Shown piece by piece: positions 46,080 to 59,065 of a stretch of DNA of 64,000 nt. The position numbers and the translations under genes are program-made. The notes below the pieces were generated by a model. The model had not been told where the DNA came from. It made no database searches and saw only the letters and a list, made by a program, of their open reading frames with translations. This stretch comes from Biomphalaria glabrata (lineage: Eukaryota; Mollusca; Gastropoda; Planorbidae): the NCBI RefSeq assembly GCF_947242115.1, contig NC_074715.1, positions 52,900,080-52,964,079 on the forward strand, in the 5' to 3' direction. How positions within the stretch are numbered: the stretch's first letter is position 1; the number at the start of each line of letters is the position of its first letter.

Positions 46080-46750
46080 AAATAGTTACACATTGACAGT
46101 GATTAACACATCTCTCTACAGAGTCTATTCCTAGGCGACCTAGGCCTAGGTCTAAAACTCTTATTGAACTCTAAGATGATAAAACTTCTTTTCGGAAAGA
46201 TGGATTTATGCTTTAACACATAAACATACTAATTTTTGTCCATTCATTTCATATTTTAATCAAATTAACATTCAAATTTGTTTTTCTAAAGCATTTTTAA
46301 TACATTCGTTTGCTGTTCGCTAAATAAAGCTGGGTAGCCGTGTTGAGATAGGCCTATATTCATTAAAAAAAGGTCACGCATGCGCAACACAGAATGAACT
46401 ATATAAAAGCCAATTTTTAACTCTTAGATTATGTAGATTTAGATCTATGTCTACATCAAGATCTACTTTATACTGTAACACATGAACATACAAAATTAAG
46501 TCTATTCATCTCAAATTTTAATCAAATATATGTAGGCCTACAAGCAAATGTTTTAATTTGAAAAAATGGATTTAAGCCTATTAGCTATTCTGATTTGATA
46601 GCTTCATTCACACTATTTTAACATTGACAAATTCGCTTTACTTATTACATTATTATTTCGTTTAATTGTTTACAAAACACTCTCAGTGACTATATCGACA
46701 GTAATGCGCAAATAAAGACCCGCGGGTCGCGGGTAACATATGTCTAGTAT
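46080..46750 (-). mobile_element. Second, partial CATA-element copy
   Basis: Repeats the inner part ('attcaaatttgtttttctaa', 'gagataggcctatattcatt') and ends 'acccgcgggtcgcgggtaac'. Confidence 0.6.
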
Positions 46751-47665
46751 ATATATATATGTATACAGTATTGCATATCTTTCAAGAGAATAATACTCTA
46801 AGTAAGTTATACATAATGGCATTCTTTTTTTTACATATACATTTTGTTTATTCTGACCTATACTATTATCAAATGCGCCAAGCAGGTAACGATGCAATAT
46901 TATATAATTGTAGAGTGTGTTAATTAGACCTAAAGAGACATTCCTTGCCACAAGTCAAGTTAATTGTTACTGTTATAAGTAATTTTTAAAAAGCCAGAAA
47001 AAAATATCAGTTACTCTTATACAGATTAGCCTCTCTCTATATATATCGACATTGAGATCTATTTTTTTAGTATTGTTTTGTTGTTGTTGCTTTTTGCCGG
47101 AGTTTGCAATAATTATTTTAAGAACTTGAAGATATTAGCCATATGATGAAATGGTGTGCAAGATTTATTGTTTGTTTTTTTATTACAATTCAATGGCGTG
47201 CATTAAGTTGTTGTATGAGTTAATTTTATAATATTTTTTTTACAATAAATTTAGAAAGAAAGTGACAGAATAAAAATGTAAACAACAAAAGAAAATTGTT
47301 GAAATTGTCTGTTTTGGGAATCTAAAATAAGCTCAAGCAATGACGTCAGGACGGCCAGGGTGATTCCTGTTAATATAAGCGAAAAACTGTTAATTTAGTT
47401 ATATAGTTAGTTACCAACTGTTAAACACATTTCTAGTAAATTTATAGAAATGTTCTTGGCATAGTAATTATAAGCTGAAATAGGGATAGAATACAAGAAC
47501 TATATTATTAAAAAAATAAGTTTGCTATCATCGTTAGTTTTGATCTGTAGGCCTACAGTACACTTATCCTTAATCTTCAGATTCGAAGACATTGAGTTTA
47601 AGATGTGTACAAATTGTAAAAACAATGTTTAGCAGAATATTTGAATACAATTTAAGTCTAGTATG
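46751..47665. other. AT-rich spacer, nothing recognised
   Basis: No gene or repeat family identified. Confidence 0.35.
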
Positions 47666-47667
47666 GC

Positions 47668-47755
47668 ATTATCTTATCTTATATAATACAGACGTTACTT
47701 CAGAAAAAGAAGATGATTACGTCCTACGCCTTATGCATCAAGTCATGCATGTATA
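47668..47755 (-). mobile_element. CR1-like LINE tail
   Basis: 'cttatcttatataatacaga' then 'gatgattacgtcctacg'. Confidence 0.7.
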
Positions 47756-48189
47756 AAGAACTCTGGGTTTTAGAACTATACTTAAAATACTCAGATCAAG
47801 ATTCATCAAACCAAATACATATGAGTTATAGAGGGACCTCCAAATGTAATGTGATAAGCAAGGCTTGAACATGCAATATTACTATATAGCTCCTGTAGAG
47901 GCATGATTCAATTAATAACCTAATAATGAATAAGATGTTACCTATGATAATCATTTTATAGTAGTCTAGTACGAACAACGTATATACCACAAAGAAACGC
48001 TGAGTAATAATATGTCATAGAATTTATTTACAAGACTATCTACTATGTGCAATATAAATTATTATCAATAATTAGTCTAGTATATGTAAAATGCACCAAA
48101 ACACAGAGCTAGGTAACATACATTTAGATCTAAATCATACTTAAAATGGTCAACGAAGCTGAGACATTACCCCATTACAACTCATGAGA

Positions 48190-48345
48190 ATATATTTCCA
48201 TCAAACAGTACTGACCAGGATCAGATCAGCTCTTCAACTGACTAGACTGACCACTATACACTTATTACCCCCTTGATAAAACACCACCTCATACCTATTA
48301 AAATAAACACACACACACACACAATCTCGCATCATACACACCGCT
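48190..48345 (+). repeat. Repeat shared with the LTR-type fossil at 32100
   Basis: 'ttcaactgactagactgacc' and 'acaatctcgcatcatacaca' pair with 32100-32290. Confidence 0.6.
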
Positions 48346-48354
48346 TCTCTTGAC

Positions 48355-48540
48355 AGGATGTTAACCAATGACCTAAATTCTGCCAAGTCACTGGTTTTCC
48401 AGGCTGGCTCAAACAACCCATTCATTGTTCTAACTGCGCTAGGGAAGAAGGAGTATTCCTACAACTTTGTCCTAGCATAAGGAAAGAGCAATGTGCCTTT
48501 ATCTTTGTGTCTTTCTGGGTATTTCATTAACAATTATTTT
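48355..48540 (-). mobile_element. CR1-like LINE C-terminal fragment
   Basis: 'aaattctgccaagtcactgg' and 'ctagggaagaaggagtattc', as at 43250. Confidence 0.75.
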
Positions 48541-48689
48541 TTTTTATTGTTCCTATTTTAAACGGAAGTTATTAAAAGTATATTGGAAATAATATAGAAA
48601 ATTAAAAATAACTTTAGCTTTATTTTCTGCTCGTGAACTCATGTGAAAGTGTGGTAGTTTTATGATTTACTTGCATTACAAACATCAGT

Positions 48690-49530
48690 GCCCCATGTTA
48701 CGGATGTTCCTTCAGAGATAAACATTTTATTCTATTTCCTACAGCTCACCTCCAGAGGTTCTACGGATAACCAGGGACAAATATATATGTATAGTTCGTC
48801 CATCGTGGTTCGATGATGACCACTTTGTCATCCAGGGGGCTGAGGGTTTTGCGCTGAGGTTTTATGCCTCCTCATGTGGCTGGTGAGACCTATGTCAGCC
48901 CGGAATGTTCGGCCGCACACTGGGCAGGTTATTCCAGCTGGAGCTAGTGACATTGGCCTTGCTTTTCTTCTCTGGCCTTTTTCTTCTGCCAGCGTTGTTC
49001 TTTTTTCCTCATCAACCTGTGCGCCAGTTTTCACAGCGCGACGCCATGATGCTCTGTCATGTGCCTCTGTCTCCCAGGTGCCTGGGTCTATGCTGAACGC
49101 CTTCAGAGAAGCTTTGGGTAGTTTTGAGCAGGCTATTCTTGGGGCACCTTTTCTAGCCCTGTCCTCATGCTATGGAGGTGAGCAGTGCACTCCTAAACAG
49201 GGCTGCTCAGCCACTCAGGGGGCTGCCGGACTCCACTGCTGCTCTGTGTCAGTGGTGAACGACCGTATGGCCTGAGCTGCCTGTGTGCAGGTTGCAGCTA
49301 CGGCTTCCAGTGTGCCCACACCTACCGCTTCACTGCTTGCCTGCCGCCACAGGACTTTGGTTTGGTTGTGTTTTGGGGGGGGGGGGATGACAAGTGACTT
49401 GCGCTGGAAATCGGATTAAAGTGAGGAGGATTCGCGCAACACGTCGACCTCACTTTCTCGCCCTAAAGCCCATCCTTATCCGGAATAAATGACAGTCTAA
49501 AGCGCATACCGCACGACCAGGCAATTGCAA
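48690..49530 (-). mobile_element. SINE-C copy split by a LINE C-terminal fragment
   Basis: SINE-C ends lie at 48697-48735 ('ttacggatgttccttcagag') and 49484-49530 ('gcacgaccaggcaattgc'). Between them, the minus strand codes RASWRRAVKTGAQVDEEKR, then ITCPVCGRTFRADIGLTSHM, the zinc-finger C-terminus of LINE ORF2 proteins (best frame 49034-48828). Confidence 0.7.
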
Positions 49531-49957
49531 TCGTTTTTATAACACTGACCATCATATTATATTTATTACAATATGTCAATATGTGTTATAGAACAATTTT
49601 AAACCCTGAAAACACATTTAATAATAAACAGTTCTGTATAAGAGTGAGATTCACAACATACATCCACAAAAATCATATGTCGAGGCCTCCACACACCTAA
49701 AGCCGACCCTGACTATAGTCATAATTTAAAATGAGGCTCTATTCTTTCAACAGATGCTAGTCCTATTATCAGAGGACAGTATATAATTTATGCTAACTTT
49801 ACACTTGAATTTTGATAACATTTGAAGAAACAACTCAGGGGCCTGTACGCGTACAACTTGTGTTAAAGTTCTAACATAAAAGGTTAGCGGCCTTTATTTA
49901 ACGCCAACCACAGACTCGCTGCAGTAACGATTTCAAAGTAATGAATACATAATAAAG
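49531..49957. other. Unassigned spacer
   Basis: No gene or repeat recognised. Confidence 0.3.
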
Positions 49958-50055
49958 CTAGTATTTGAGTCCGAAGATCAGTGAGGAATGCGGTATTTCC
50001 CGTGGCTGCGCAATCCCAGCTGTGACCTACATATTTTGCAACATCCAAGGCAAGC
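49958..50055 (+). repeat. Dispersed repeat R2, copy 3
   Basis: 'gaagatcagtgaggaatgcg...cccgtggctgcgcaatccc...gtgacctacatattttgc'. Confidence 0.55.
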
Positions 50056-50425
50056 ATAAAAATGTGGTCAAACTATTTTTTTATATAATAATAACAACAC
50101 ATGGTTTCTTTTCATTTCTTATCTTGTTTAAAAATATGTCTCCTCTGAGTTTTAATATATTTAGAAAATCATAGAATTGTGAAACACAGTAGTCATGAGT
50201 TTGATAGTCTGAGTAAGTATACAGTTACTAACAGTCACCATTGAGAACTGCAGTGATTAGTTCTATCATGTACCTACCTAGAAGCAAGTTAATGAAAAAA
50301 TCAAGGAAAAGAATAAGCGGTCCTAATTCTTTCACTTATTCTATCAAAACGTATGTGTCTATTATATTATTACAAGTTGTGTATTATATTCATATTGGAT
50401 CTACCATAATCGTGTAATAAAAAAA

Positions 50426-50708
50426 GTAAGTAAAGTTTCCCTTTTCAGACCTTGCGATCTATGGGACAGATGATGTTAAGGTCATCTGTTTCTTTGGCAA
50501 ACGGTTAAGGGGCAGGGTGTTATGTGGCCAGCACAACGACCAACCGCCTTTACTTTCCCAAACAAAAGTCAGGTACCCATTAGAGTTGGGTTGACTCAGG
50601 GGCGCCCTAAAAATCCAGAAATTCAAAATCCCAGTCTTCACCGGGATTCGAACCCAGGACCTCAGGTTCGGAATCAAAGCGCTTAACCATTCGACCACCG
50701 CGCCTCCA
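50426..50708 (-). repeat. SINE-A, full length
   Basis: 'cccttttcagaccttgcga' at left, 'ccgggattcgaacccaggac' box B and 'accaccgcgcctcca' head at right. Confidence 0.92.
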
Positions 50709-50948
50709 TAATCGTGTAGTGTCATTGATTTTATATTTATCCAAACAAATGTACGTTTCATACTTGACTGTATGCAGTACAAATACTCATCAAGCATAAT
50801 TTCTAGTTACTTTTAGTTAACCATCCTGGCATTAGCATAGAGTCTACAAGAGAAAGTGACTAACGTCGAACACATTGGAGGTTGGCAAGAACATTATTTC
50901 ACAATTCTACAGTCTACACTTCAGTGTTGACAAGCCAAGGCTATAAAT

Positions 50949-51121
50949 CAGTGGTTTCCCAGCTTTTTTTCTTAGCGGAACGCTTCGCACGTTCTTAAAT
51001 TGAGCGGAACACTTTGCTTATTTTAAAGAGGTTAATTTACGCGGAGGCCTACTAGTTAATTATTCCAGTAGTTCGTGGAACATCTATTCATGTTCCGCGG
51101 AACACGGTTTGGGAAACACTG
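50949..51121. mobile_element. hAT MITE, 173 bp, with 8-bp target duplication
   Basis: Ends CAGTGGTTTCCCAGC and GGTTTGGGAAACACTG; flanked by CTATAAAT at 50941-50948 and 51122-51129. Confidence 0.9.
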
Positions 51122-51352
51122 CTATAAATCAATGTTAGAGCACACTACAGTGGCTTATCGAACCATACTCTGAGTTTTACCGGTATTTGGGCTGCTGAGA
51201 CTGAGCTTAATTCAGTATTTTTTTTTACACTGGACCATTTAGACACAATTTTGTTTGTAAAACACAACATCGGAAAACGAAGTAGGTAGATTCTTAGTAG
51301 TCCTTTTTTAACTTTGTTAACAATAAAAAAGAAGAGATCCGTTTAACCAGTG

Positions 51353-51556
51353 GCGTAGCTATGGTGTGGGAGGGGTAAAAATTTTTTAAATATCCCGGGC
51401 CCTTACTTGAAAAGGGAGGGGGGCTTTAAATAGGTGTCCGAAATGTGTTTTTACATTAAATATTACGCCATTATCTCATGTCGAATGTCAAAATGCAGGA
51501 GCCCCTAAAGAGATGAAACCCCTTACGGGCCCCCAAATCCCTACCTACGCCTCTGC
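51353..51556. mobile_element. TIR element of the CAGWGGCGTAG family, about 205 bp
   Basis: Ends CAGTGGCGTAGCTATGG and CCTACCTACGCCTCTG; flanks CGTTTAAC and CATTCAAC form a diverged 8-bp duplication. Related to 13600-14161. Confidence 0.7.
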
Positions 51557-52024
51557 ATTCAACTTCCTATTGGGGAAATGAATTAGCATTTTGAATTTAC
51601 CGCTACAGATAAAAGCTACCCAAAACAGGACCACTTGGTGTAAGACTATTGTCTGCTGTGGTTTGAATTGCCCAAGGCTTAAGCTGAATCACGATTTCGT
51701 CCATCCTAAAGAAGAAAAAATAATTAAAAAAAAATGACGTTATATTTTATAGTGTAGATTCTATTTGGATAAAAATATGATTAAATTTCAGATAAAAACT
51801 CTTCAGTACATATCGTACTGTCACGTGATGTTTCTAGCCTCGCATTGTGGAAAGCTTTCTCTTGAAGTATAGGCTTTTCTATTATTCATTTTCATTGTTT
51901 GTTATCATCAAAAGAATAATAATCATAAAAAAAGTGTACTGTACTGTTAGTAACTCTTGTGCGTTATAAAATAAAATAGATCAAGTGGATACAAACGGGA
52001 AAAACACATTTTACTATTTATTTC

Positions 52025-52180
52025 ATTCTCCCTCTCTCTCTCTCTCTTATTCTCTCTCACAATGTCTCTCTCTCACTCTCTCATTCTCTCTAACTCTCTA
52101 TCTCACTTTGTCTTGCACTATATATCTGATCTCTCAGTCTTTCTCTCTTCTTTCTTTCATTCTCTCACTCTTTCTCTCAT
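52025..52180. repeat. CT-rich low-complexity tract
   Basis: Imperfect CTCTCT runs; the frame over it is not a gene. Confidence 0.85.
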
Positions 52181-52741
52181 CTTGGGGTAGAATAAAGAAC
52201 AAAATACGTTGTATATACAAAATAATTTATAGCACAGCAAATATCACAACGAAATTTCTTTGCATTTTAAATATCACGCCATAAAATCACAACCAACTTC
52301 ATCAACTTTTTGTACAACATAATCAACATTTCGTTTGTTTGCGTAACTAACATACTTATACATATGAATTCATCAGCTTTAGAGTAGTGTCTCATCACAG
52401 TGTAGAAGTGAAAAGTATAAAAATGGTTATAATATTTTGCATATAAATAATAAAAAAAATATTTATAAACATGAATAGAAGTAACAACCTAATAGATTAT
52501 TGGCTTTAAATTTAAAAAGTTGGGTTACACAAATTATTGATTGTCAAATATGTTACAATACATGGTAGAATGGAAAACTTTGGTTTTACTTTTAAGACGC
52601 TTCTTAGTCTGTGAATTCTGCAACAGCTAGATTTTGTGTTTCAAAAAAAAAAAAAAGTGTTTTTCAAACTTGTACAAGTGGTGCCCTTCACACAAAAACC
52701 ATTACCTTTGCATCCACTTAGCAATGTATTGGGGATTATAA

Positions 52742-53020
52742 AGTAAGAAAAGTTACTCTTTCAGATGTTTCGGGCTATAGGGCAGATGATGTAACGGTCA
52801 TCTGTTTCTGAGGCCTACGATTAACGAGGGTGTAGATTGGCCAGCACAATGATCAACCGCGTTTACTTTTCCCCAACAATTGTCAGGTACCCATTAGAGT
52901 TGGGTGGACCCAGAGGCGCCTGAAGATACCGAGATTAAAAATCCAAGTCTTCACCAGGATTCACACCCCGAACCTCGGATGGGATGCCAATCGCTTTACC
53001 GTTCAGCCACCGCGCCTCCA
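52742..53020 (-). repeat. SINE-A, full length
   Basis: 'gatgtttcgggctatagggc' at left, 'aacaattgtcaggtacccat' body and 'cagccaccgcgcctcca' head. Confidence 0.9.
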
Positions 53021-53546
53021 TGGGGTCTTGCGGAGAGTTGTAAAAGTCCAAAAGTTTTTTTCTTTCAATCTCAGCTTCAAAGGTTCATTTTTACTGGCCT
53101 CAATAATGCACTATTTCTATTAGTAGGTCATTAGTAACGCGAAGGTCAAAGTTTAATTAAGCAAGGGCTAAGAAGGCCGATACTGAAGTCTGAAAAACGG
53201 TAGAGGCAATACACCATCTCCAAGAGAAACGAGTTTGATCCTTGTGAAATCATACATTTAGCGGGCCTGTTTTGTGTAAGTAAATGTCGGCAATAGAAAG
53301 ATGGAACGCCACGAAAAAGGGAGAGGACTCTTGACTCTCTGTCTTCCTTAATAACATTTTATGTATTGATCTTATTGCAGACGCCTCTCATAAAACGAAT
53401 ATAAAAGGACCTGCGTGGAAGAGGAAACAAAGTCACTTCCGGCCTATTTTAAATGTTTCGTTTTTCTATCATTGGTAATAATGTCGTTTTCAATACTGTA
53501 TATTTCACTTCACGCCTACCTTTATCTCCAAGATACCTTTGTTTAG

Positions 53547-53640
53547 GGGGAGACGCAGTAGCAGAGTGGTAAAGCGCTTGGCTGCCGAAACGGGGTCCCG
53601 GGTTCAAACATCGGTGAAGCCTGGGATTTCGAACAAAACA
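53547..53640 (+). repeat. SINE-A head, 3' truncated
   Basis: 'gagtggtaaagcgcttggct' and 'ggtcccgggttcaaacatc', ending after 'cctgggatttcgaac'. Confidence 0.8.
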
Positions 53641-54002
53641 TGAAAAATGTATTTATAAATATATTGCACAGATTTGTTTTCGTCCCAGAGAAAGGAAAGA
53701 AGACCACTTCGAGTCCTTCTTTATCGTCACGATGCCTCTGTATAAGTGCATTTACTAAATGACGTTCAAATGCGTTAACAATTTTTCATACCTAATAGTA
53801 CTATGACAATCAATTTATAAAAAATTCAAGACAAATCTGACACTAAATGCCTGTAAGTCTTCCTAAACGAATACAAAATACATAACTTTGTATGGCCCCT
53901 GTGGGTCACTTTTTGTTTTGAATTAAAATACTTATCATTTGCAACGGCGAGATTACTGTTATATAAATTAATGAAAGACTTTATTTATGTGTTATTATAG
54001 TC

Positions 54003-54112
54003 GTGCATGTATAGACTTAAATTCTGCTGGCCTTTGGTTTTACTGGTTAATTTAGGAAACCCATTCCATTGTTTAAAGTCTAATCGCACTAGGGTAGAAA
54101 TTGCAGCTTAAT
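54003..54112 (-). mobile_element. CR1-like LINE C-terminal fragment
   Basis: 'cgtgcatgtatagacttaaa' and 'ggaaacccattccattgttt'. Confidence 0.6.
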
Positions 54113-54233
54113 ACTCTATAGATTAGAGTTAATAACATAAAGTACATGGTAGATTCTAGCAGATACTATTCGATCAATATAAATCTAAAACTTTTAACAG
54201 GTAAAAGAATCATTTTCCAAAGACTAGTGTACA

Positions 54234-55222
54234 CTTGGGAACAGATTGTAACTAGGGAACAGATTGTAACTAGGGAACAGATTGTAACTTGGGAACAGAT
54301 GGTAACTAGGGAACAGATTGTAACTAGGGAACAGATTGTAACTAGGGAACAGATTGTAACTTGGGAACAGATTGTAACTAGGGAACAGGTTGTAACTAGG
54401 GAACAGATTGTAACTAGGGAACAGATTGTAACTAGGGAACAGGTTGTAACTTGGGAACATATTGTAACTAGGGAACAGGTTGTAACTAGGGAACAGATTG
54501 TAACTTGGGAACAGATTGTAACTTGGGAACAGATTGTAACTAGGGAACAGATTGTAACTTGGGAACAGATTGTAACTAGGGAACAGATTGTAACTAGGGA
54601 ACAGATTGTAACTAGGGAACAGGTTGTAACTTGGGAACAGATTGTAACTAGGGAACAGATTGTAACTAGGGAACAGATTGTAACTAGGAAACAGGTTGTA
54701 ACTAGGGAACAGATTGTAACTAGGGAACAGATTGTAACTAGGGAACAGATTGTAACTAGGGAACAGATTGTAACTAGGGAACAGATTGTAACTAGGGAAC
54801 AGGTTGTAACTTGGGAACAGATTGTAACTAGGGAAGAGATTGTAACTAGGGAACAGATTGTAACTAGGGAACAGATTGTAACTAGGGAACAGATTGTAAC
54901 TAGGGAACAGATTGTAACTAGGGAACAGATTGTAACTAGGGAACAGGTTGTAACTTGGGAACAGATTGTAACTAGGGAACAGATTGTAACTAGGGAACAG
55001 ATTGTAACTAGGGAACAGATTGTAACTAGGGAACAGATTGTAACTAGGGAACAGGTTGTAACTTGGGAACAGATTGTAACTAGGGAACAGATTGTAACTA
55101 GGGAACAGATTGTAACTAGGGAACAGATTGTAACTAGGGAACAGGTTGTAACTTGGGAACAGATTGTAACTAGGGAACAGATTGTAACTAGGGAACAGAT
55201 TGTAACTAGGGAACAGATTGTT
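54234..55222. repeat. 18-bp minisatellite, about 55 units, with higher-order pattern
   Basis: Unit GGGAACAGATTGTAACTA; variants carry GTTGTAAC or ACTTGGG. The 364-codon plus frame 54146-55240 over it (EQIVTR repeats) arises because 18 is a multiple of three; it is antisense to lectin gene 3 and not supported as a gene. Confidence 0.95.
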
Positions 55223-55227
55223 CAGAG

Positions 55228-55354
55228 TTACGTTGAGTAGCTGCTTGTTTTACACTCGTATTGAACCTCCAATCGTTTGAAAAGATTTTGGGAACAAGGG
55301 TTCTCAAACGTTCTGCTTCCCACCATCACAGTGCACGCCACACGTCCTTGACAC
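55228..55354 (-). CDS. Exon 3 of lectin gene 3 (C-terminal half of SUEL domain)
   Basis: Acceptor TTTTTCAG; codes CQGRVACTVMVGSR, FENPCSQNL, then VQYEC and a seven-residue tail to TAA. Confidence 0.85.
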
Positions 55355-58300
55355 CTGAAAAATATAATATTGAAATATAATAAAAATAATAAGACAAGGC
55401 ATCGTTAGGTTTATTTACAAAAATGCTAGGGAAATATAAATGAAATTAAAACTTTTTTTGGCAAAAAATTTTTAATGCATAAAAGGTGAAAACAAGCAAA
55501 GCAAAACAAAAAAAAAACTTTGAATAAACAGCAAAGTTAATCTAAGCCAGCGGTTCTCAACCTTTTAAGCTTGGCGACCTCTTTTTACTATCCCCCACTC
55601 TGCCGCGACCCCCCCCCCCATTAACATACACAGCAATAGAAGAATACACTAAATACAATCCATATTTCGATGGTCTTAGGCGACCCCTGACAAATCGTCA
55701 ATCGACCACTCAAGGGGTCGCGACCTACAGGTTGAGAACCCCTGATCTAAGCGAAAGTACTGCAGTATACAGCCCTACCACTCAATACTCAAGATTTATT
55801 TCCATTTTTAATGTCAAACAAAATTCATCATTACCACCAATTAATTAATTAATAGGTATTTTTCGTAAGCCAAGTTGTTGAGAGGCCAAATGCGCTTGAA
55901 CTTGGCTTGGCCAAGAAAGGGGCTAGAGGTTCGAAACCCGACTCGGGCAGAGTTGTGTTTGCTGAGCGACTAAAGGCAGCACGGAAAACCAACTCCTAGA
56001 TACCCCCTCCCCCCCTCCCACTGGTCCACAAATGAGATAGGAGCAAAAGCGCTCTGAGCATGCTACAAGCATGCAAGTAGCGCTATATAAAAGCTATAAT
56101 ATAATAATAATAATGTTTTGCTAGAAACAAATAAATAATTGCGCAAGGTCCGAGAATGGGAAGTGGGAGAAATAACGTATTCGAAATGTGACCAGACAGA
56201 GAGATTCAGTTGATATAGAAATATAGATACATGTGCACAGAAAAATTATTTTATGCTGCAATATGTATACCATATTAATAACGTCAATGTCTTTGATTCC
56301 AAAGGTCTAAACCGAGTGCAGTATTTTACATGTACACACACACAGTTACTACCTGCATATTTTGTCCAGATTGGTGCAGAGAAAAAACGTTTACCCTCGT
56401 TGGGTCTATTTAAGTTCTTTTCTAGTTGTTCCAACTGACACATCGATTTCTAAATTACAATTGAGTGAAACTTTTTTGCCAGGGTCAAAGAAAGTGCACA
56501 TATAATGCTGATGTAACTTATCGAGCGCTCGGCTTCATAACCTGGCTGTCTCGGGTTCTGGAAGGCAGCGCAATCTCATAGGGCCCGGGCCTAATTCTAG
56601 GTGTAAATTATTTCATTAGACCATTATAACTTTTTATTCTCAGGAGCTCCTGGAAATTTCCTGAAATTTCAAAATATACGAAAAAGTCCTGGAAATCTCT
56701 TGAAATTATTAAAATCTCTTGAATAATCATACAATGCACCTTCAAAATAGACAGAATTGGCATTCGGGGTGTCATTCAATATCGAAAACGCAAATCGTAC
56801 GAGTGATTAAAAAAAACGGCATTGTATTCTTTCATTTAATAAAAATGTAAAAATAAAGCGAATTATAACCAAAACAGGAAATTCCGATTCTGTGTCAATT
56901 TTTTAAAAAAGAAATGCAACATTTTTTGGCTTTTTGTTGGAAAACTACCAGCTACTGTACATAGTTCGTAAAGTTAATTTGATCGCGATTTTGTACTGAG
57001 TAAAGAATAAATAAAATGCAAAGACGAATTTATTTTCTAATACAAAATCTTAATTTTCACTTATTAACCTTATCCCTACCCAGACTAGGCCCAGCGCAAT
57101 CCCTTTCACATAGGGCCCAGTAATTGTTAGACCGGCCCTGCTAGGGTTCAAATTTCGGAAAAAGGCAGAAATGTTTAATTTCGTAATTTTTAGGATAGTC
57201 CCTGACACAAACAAATTCTAATCGGTGCCTGACATTAGTTGTGAATGTAAAGGCAGTTGGTCGTTCTGCTGGACCCATTACACCCTTGTTAACTGTTGGC
57301 CATAGAAACATAATATCTTTACATCATCTGTCCAATAGGCCGCAAGGTCTGAAAGTGGTGCTTTTTTTTTTTTTTTTTAATGCAGAGCTAGTCTTACCAA
57401 TGCAAAGAACAGTACAGAATAGAAGGATGCTTTAGATAATACAGGATAGTTTTTCATATAAAGGGAGTGAAAAGTTTAAAATCAACTCACATTCATTTTA
57501 ATGGTGGTCTTTTCCTTTTACTGCTTTCGTCACAGGTCACTAATCAATTGGTTAGACTATTTATTACTGTCTTATTCATTAGAAAATGAAAAATCGAAAT
57601 CAAAATACCAGGCGGAGCTTTTAGAAAAAAGATAGTAAACATTAATTATTTAAATTTTAATGTATTTTCTTCTAGCAAGTGTTTTTCTATTCTTTTTTTA
57701 ATTACCCATTTAAGAGCAATGTATGTAGAGCCCTAACTGTCTAATTGGTTTCTAACATGGGTCTACAGTGGACGTGACATATCGTGTCATGATCTAAGCT
57801 GAGGGGTCCCGGGTTTAAATCCTGGTAAAAAATACTATTTGTTTAACTTCAGGATCTTTAGGACGCAGTGGCTGAGTGGTAAAGCGCTTGGCTTACGATA
57901 CAGTAGTTCTGGGCTCGAATCCTAGTGAAGACAGGGATTTTTACTTTCGAGATCTTTATAGAGTCCAGCCAGCTCTAATGGGTACATGACCATTTAGTGT
58001 TAAATAAAGCGGTTGTGCTTTTTAATTACGTAATTTTTTAGGGTAGTCCCTGCCACAAACTAATTCTAATCGGTGCCAGACATTAGTTGTGAAAGTAAAG
58101 GCAGTGGGTCTTTGTGCTTTCCACTTAACAGCCCCATAGATCGCAAGGTCCGAAAGGGGAACTTTACTTTTTTTCTTTAAGAACGCCACTCATCTCAAAT
58201 TGTGGAAATGTAAGGGCGTTTGTTAAGGGTACATGAACCGTTTCCGTGGGCCCAGGAAACAGATAACATGAAGGGGGGGGGGACGACTTTAATACATTCA

Positions 58301-59032
58301 TTTATTTTACACACCCATGTAAAAGGCACAGGGCCGGTTTTACCTATGGACAATTCACGCTATAGCTTAGGGCACCCGAAAAATATTTAGAACTTGCATA
58401 TTATATTTATAGCTTTTATATAGCGCTACTTTCGTGCTTATAGCATGCTCATATCGCTTTGGTCCAATCTCATTTGTGGACCAGTGGGGGGGGGGGGAGG
58501 GGTATCTAGGAGTTGGTTTTCCGTGCTGCCTTTAGGCGCTCAGTAAACACAACTCTTCCCGAGTCGGGTGTCGAACCTCGAGCCCCCTTCTAGGTAGCCA
58601 AGCCAAGCCAAGTTCAAGCGCAATTAGCCTCTCGACCACGTTATTATACCTAGACTTAGAAATACGGCACTAAGAAAGTCTCTTGCTTAAATCTATTCGA
58701 ACTTAAGGCGCTCAAAAATACACTTACAAGTATGAGATGACGTTTGTAACTGGTCTGTAACAGACTATTTCCTGATGGTCATTGTCACAAGAATGTGGGC
58801 CGAAATAGCCGTAAGAAGCGTCGAGAACGTTAATAGCTTGACCCAGGTCACAGTACAGGGTGACCTGCATCCCGTCACAGGCGTATCCAGTCCTTGCTAC
58901 AGGGGAGAAAGAATCGTAGGGATGGTATTAGAATAAAAATATAACAAATTTTCATTTTAGTTTAGATACATAGGAATGTATTATAAAAAAAAGGGGGCTG
59001 AACTTAAAGGGAGAACTCCACACACAATTACA

Positions 59033-59065
<33 letters not shown>

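Noticed and set aside
48874-49275. 133-residue plus-strand protein
   Set aside because: Antisense shadow of a LINE ORF2 C-terminus on the minus strand.
53547-53640. tRNA gene
   Set aside because: Box A and B are present, but the same sequence recurs with a SINE body; the acceptor stem is not complementary. The same applies at 23600, 57880 and 13273.
54146-55240. 364-residue repeat protein on the plus strand
   Set aside because: It is the 18-bp minisatellite read in one frame, antisense to lectin gene 3, with no coding signal outside the array.
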